Origin: Paraburkholderia phenazinium
GTDB lineage: Bacteria > Pseudomonadota > Gammaproteobacteria > Burkholderiales > Burkholderiaceae
Assembly: GCF_900142845.1 (NCBI RefSeq)
Contig: NZ_FSRU01000001.1
Coordinates: 1,674,001 to 1,738,000, forward strand
DNA: 64,000 nucleotides
Direction of reading: 5' to 3'
Position 1 is the first letter of the stretch; each line of letters begins with the position of its first letter. The notes under the pieces are model-generated. The model was not told where the DNA came from and searched no databases. It worked only from the letters and a program-made list of their open reading frames with translations. Positions 61,826-64,000 of this stretch are shown here, piece by piece. The position numbers were made by a program, and so were the translations under genes.

Positions 61826-62995
61826 ATGAATTCCCCAAAGGTCGTGGTCGAAGGTTTATGTAAGGTTTTCGGGGCTAATCCCAAGCTGGCGCTCGATATG
61901 CTGGCCAGCGGCTCCACGAAGGACGAAGTGCATGCGAAAACCGGCCACGTGGTCGGCGTTCATAACGTCTCCTTCGACGTTCAGGAAGGCGAGATCTTCG
62001 TCTTGATGGGCCTGTCGGGTTCCGGCAAGTCGACGCTGATCCGCTTGATCAACCGCCTCGTCGAGCCGACGGCCGGCAAGGTGCTGGTGGATGGCCGCGA
62101 CATTGCCGCCGTGCGCCGCTCCGAGTTGACCTCGCTGCGCCGTACCGACATGAGCATGGTGTTCCAGTCGTTTGCGCTGATGCCGCAACGCACGGTGCTC
62201 TCGAATGCGGCGTTCGGCCTCGAAGTGGCCGGCGTGGGCCGCAAGGAACGCGAAAAGCGCGCGCTCGGTGTGCTCGAACAGGTTGGCCTCGCAACCTTCG
62301 CGCAGAAGCTGCCCGCCGAATTGTCCGGCGGCATGCAGCAACGAGTGGGTCTGGCGCGTGCGCTGGCCGTCAATCCGTCGCTGATGATCATGGACGAAGC
62401 GTTCTCCGCGCTCGATCCGCTCAAGCGCAAGGAAATGCAGAACGTGCTGCTGGAACTGCAAAAGAACCAGCGCCGCACGATCATGTTCGTCTCGCACGAT
62501 CTCGAAGAGGCGCTGCGCATCGGCAACCGCATTGCGATTATGGAAGGCGGCCGTGTGGTGCAGATCGGCACGCCGCAGGAAATCATCAGCAACCCGGCGG
62601 ACGACTACGTTCGCGCGTTTTTCGAAGGCGTGGATACGAGCCGCTATCTGACCGCCGGCGATCTGATGCAGACCAACGATATCCCGCTGGTGCGCAATCT
62701 GGATGTATCGAGCGTCGCGGCTTCGTTGAACGGCAGCGCCGAATACGCCTTCGTGCTCGATGCCGAACGCCGCATTCGCGGTTTCGTCACGCGCGATGCG
62801 ATCGGCAACGCCGCGCCGCATCTGCGCAAGGTCGAATGCATTTCGCGCGGTGCGTCATTGGAGCATGTGGTCTCGCGCGTCTGTGCCAACGCCACCGCGC
62901 TGCCGGTTGTCGACGACGAAGACCGCTATTGCGGCTCCGTCAATCAAGCCGCCGTCCTGAAGATTCTTACGCGCAATCGAGGTTCTCATGTCTGA
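61826..62995 (+). CDS. proV: Glycine betaine/proline ABC transporter ATPase (ProV-like)
   Basis: 389-residue osmoprotectant importer ATPase. Walker A 'GLSGSGKST', signature 'LSGGMQQRVGLARAL', Walker B 'LMIMDEAFSALDP', followed by the ProV-type C-terminal regulatory (CBS-like) domain, about residues 270-389. The insert 'LASGSTKDEVHAKTGHVVGV' before Walker A is typical for ProV. The ATG at 61826 has GAGGAG nine bases upstream; the ATG at 61817 is too close to it. The 244-bp gap upstream shows no gene. Confidence 0.92.
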   Translation: MNSPKVVVEGLCKVFGANPKLALDMLASGSTKDEVHAKTGHVVGVHNVSFDVQEGEIFVLMGLSGSGKSTLIRLINRLVEPTAGKVLVDGRDIAAVRRSELTSLRRTDMSMVFQSFALMPQRTVLSNAAFGLEVAGVGRKEREKRALGVLEQVGLATFAQKLPAELSGGMQQRVGLARALAVNPSLMIMDEAFSALDPLKRKEMQNVLLELQKNQRRTIMFVSHDLEEALRIGNRIAIMEGGRVVQIGTPQEIISNPADDYVRAFFEGVDTSRYLTAGDLMQTNDIPLVRNLDVSSVAASLNGSAEYAFVLDAERRIRGFVTRDAIGNAAPHLRKVECISRGASLEHVVSRVCANATALPVVDDEDRYCGSVNQAAVLKILTRNRGSHV

Positions 62996-63890
62996 GATCA
63001 TCCCGCTCGGCCGCTGGGTCGACGATTCCGTTCACTATCTGCTCGACCACGACGCGAATACGTTCGACGCGATCGGCAAGGCCATCGAGAGCTTCGCCGC
63101 GCTGATCGAGCATAGCCTGCAGGCGATTCCGATGTGGGCGCTGATGGCGTTCTTTATCGGCATCGGCCTGTGGCGGGTGGGCTGGCGCTTCGCGTTCTTT
63201 ACCACGCTCGCGCTATTGCTGATCTATGCGACGGGCTTCTGGGACGAAACCGTCATTACGCTCGGACTGACGCTGTCGTCGACCCTGATCAGCTTGCTGT
63301 TCGGTATTCCGCTCGGCATCTGGACGGCCAAGAACAAGCATGTGGCGATGGTGGTGCGGCCGATTCTCGACCTGATGCAGACCATGCCGGCCTTCGTCTA
63401 CCTGATTCCGGCTGCGATGCTGTTCGGCCTTGGCCGCGTGCCGGGGATTCTCTCGACGGTGATCTTCGCCATGCCGCCCGCCGTGCGCCTGACGAGTCTC
63501 GGCATCCGCCATGTGAACCGCGAGATCGTCGAAGCGGGTCAGGCCTTCGGTTGCACGCCGTGGCAACTGCTCTACAAGGTGCAATTTCCTAACGCGCTGC
63601 CTTCGATCATGCAGGGCGTCAATCAGACCATCATGATGGCCTTGTCGATGGTGATTATCGCTTCGATGGTCGGCGCAGGCGGTCTCGGCAACGACGTACT
63701 GGCGAGTATCCAGCGGCTCGACATTGGACTCGGCTTCGAAAGCGGCCTGTCGGTCGTGCTGCTGGCGATCATTCTGGACCGTATCACCGAGAGCTTCGGC
63801 CGCTCGCCGGGCGCGGCGAATGTGCCGCGTTTTGCAGGCTTGCGCCAGGTGATGCGGGTACGGCGCGACCAGCCGGCCGTGCAAAGCTGA
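62988..63890 (+). CDS. proW: Glycine betaine/proline ABC permease (ProW-like)
   Basis: 300-residue permease with about six to seven membrane helices: 'LGLTLSSTLISLLFGIPLGI', 'PAFVYLIPAAMLFGLGRVPG', 'EAGQAFGCTPWQLLYKVQFP' (coupling EAA loop) and 'VGAGGLGNDVLASIQRLDIG'. It overlaps proV by 8 bp. The periplasmic binding protein (ProX) is not in the window; it may lie further right, but two hairpins follow this gene. Confidence 0.92.
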   Translation: MSEIIPLGRWVDDSVHYLLDHDANTFDAIGKAIESFAALIEHSLQAIPMWALMAFFIGIGLWRVGWRFAFFTTLALLLIYATGFWDETVITLGLTLSSTLISLLFGIPLGIWTAKNKHVAMVVRPILDLMQTMPAFVYLIPAAMLFGLGRVPGILSTVIFAMPPAVRLTSLGIRHVNREIVEAGQAFGCTPWQLLYKVQFPNALPSIMQGVNQTIMMALSMVIIASMVGAGGLGNDVLASIQRLDIGLGFESGLSVVLLAIILDRITESFGRSPGAANVPRFAGLRQVMRVRRDQPAVQS

Positions 63891-63911
63891 TTTCGGCAAG
63901 CGGCAGTTCAA

Positions 63912-63940
63912 GGCCGGGCTAAGCCAAACCCAGCCCGGCC
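63912..63940 (+). terminator. Hairpin 1 after proW
   Basis: GGCCGGGCT (63912-63920) pairs perfectly with AGCCCGGCC (63932-63940) across an 11-base loop, 21 bp after the proW stop. No T-run. Confidence 0.6.
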
Positions 63941-63964
63941 AGGTAAAACCAAACTCAACTCAGG

Positions 63965-63994
63965 CATCGCGAAGGCCTTCGGGCCTTCGCGATG
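63965..63994 (+). terminator. Hairpin 2 after proW, UUCG-capped
   Basis: CATCGCGAAGGCC-TTCG-GGCCTTCGCGATG, a perfect 13-bp stem with the extra-stable TTCG tetraloop. The window ends six bases later, so any T-run cannot be judged. Confidence 0.65.
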
Positions 63995-64000
63995 GACAAA

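Overview
The window is GC-rich, densely coded DNA from a beta-proteobacterium of the family Burkholderiaceae, most likely Paraburkholderia. This is inferred from gene content and codon use: a Ralstonia/Xanthomonas-type (Hrp2) type III secretion system (T3SS), an HrpB AraC-type activator with perfect PIP (hrpII) boxes, oxidative L-rhamnose and uronate catabolism, and an EmrAB/OMF efflux pump. No rRNA, tRNA, CRISPR array, insertion sequence or phage gene was seen.

Positions 1-421 hold a truncated ArsR regulator. Positions 421-18173 are an hrp/hrc locus of two divergent operons, hrcU-hrcV-hpaP-hrcQ-hrcR-hrcS-hpaA leftward and hrpB1-hrpB2-hrcJ-hrpB4-hrcL-hrcN-hrpB7-hrcT rightward, followed by hrpB and hrcC. 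Between the operons (7987-8353) lie two back-to-back PIP boxes, each an exact TTCGC-N15-TTCGC-N31-YANNNT. Two HrpG-like response regulators (18250-19176 and 19980-20942) with degenerate receiver domains flank a CHRD-domain gene. No gene for SctD, the needle, the translocon or HpaB is present.

Positions 21422-30305 look like an undescribed small-molecule tailoring locus. They hold a Rieske oxygenase, a MenD-like ThDP enzyme and a polysaccharide pyruvyl transferase-family protein in one translationally coupled operon. A leftward luciferase-like flavin oxidoreductase and a DUF3455 lipoprotein follow, then a coupled pair of TylF-type O-methyltransferase and SCP2/JmjC-like protein. A third perfect PIP box (27919-27981) precedes that pair, which suggests the secretion activator HrpB also switches on small-molecule tailoring. 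This is the most novel signal in the window.

Positions 30349-35587 carry an exported small protein, an ECF sigma/anti-sigma pair, a membrane diguanylate cyclase and a DUF1444-like protein. Positions 35773-47308 form a non-phosphorylating L-rhamnose locus: two SDR dehydrogenases, an MFS transporter, L-rhamnonate dehydratase, a LysR regulator, mutarotase, lactonase and a four-gene ABC importer ending in a clear terminator. Positions 47418-50291 hold a DUF2442 protein and an ExuT-like transporter with uronate dehydrogenase.

Positions 50326-56301 are regulator-rich: GlxA-type AraC with SDR, TetR, two LysR and an alpha/beta hydrolase that has lost its nucleophile. Positions 56447-61100 are a MarR-EmrA-EmrB-OMF efflux operon with two matching palindromic sites. 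A BON-domain protein and a ProV/ProW osmoprotectant importer follow, and the window ends in two strong hairpins.
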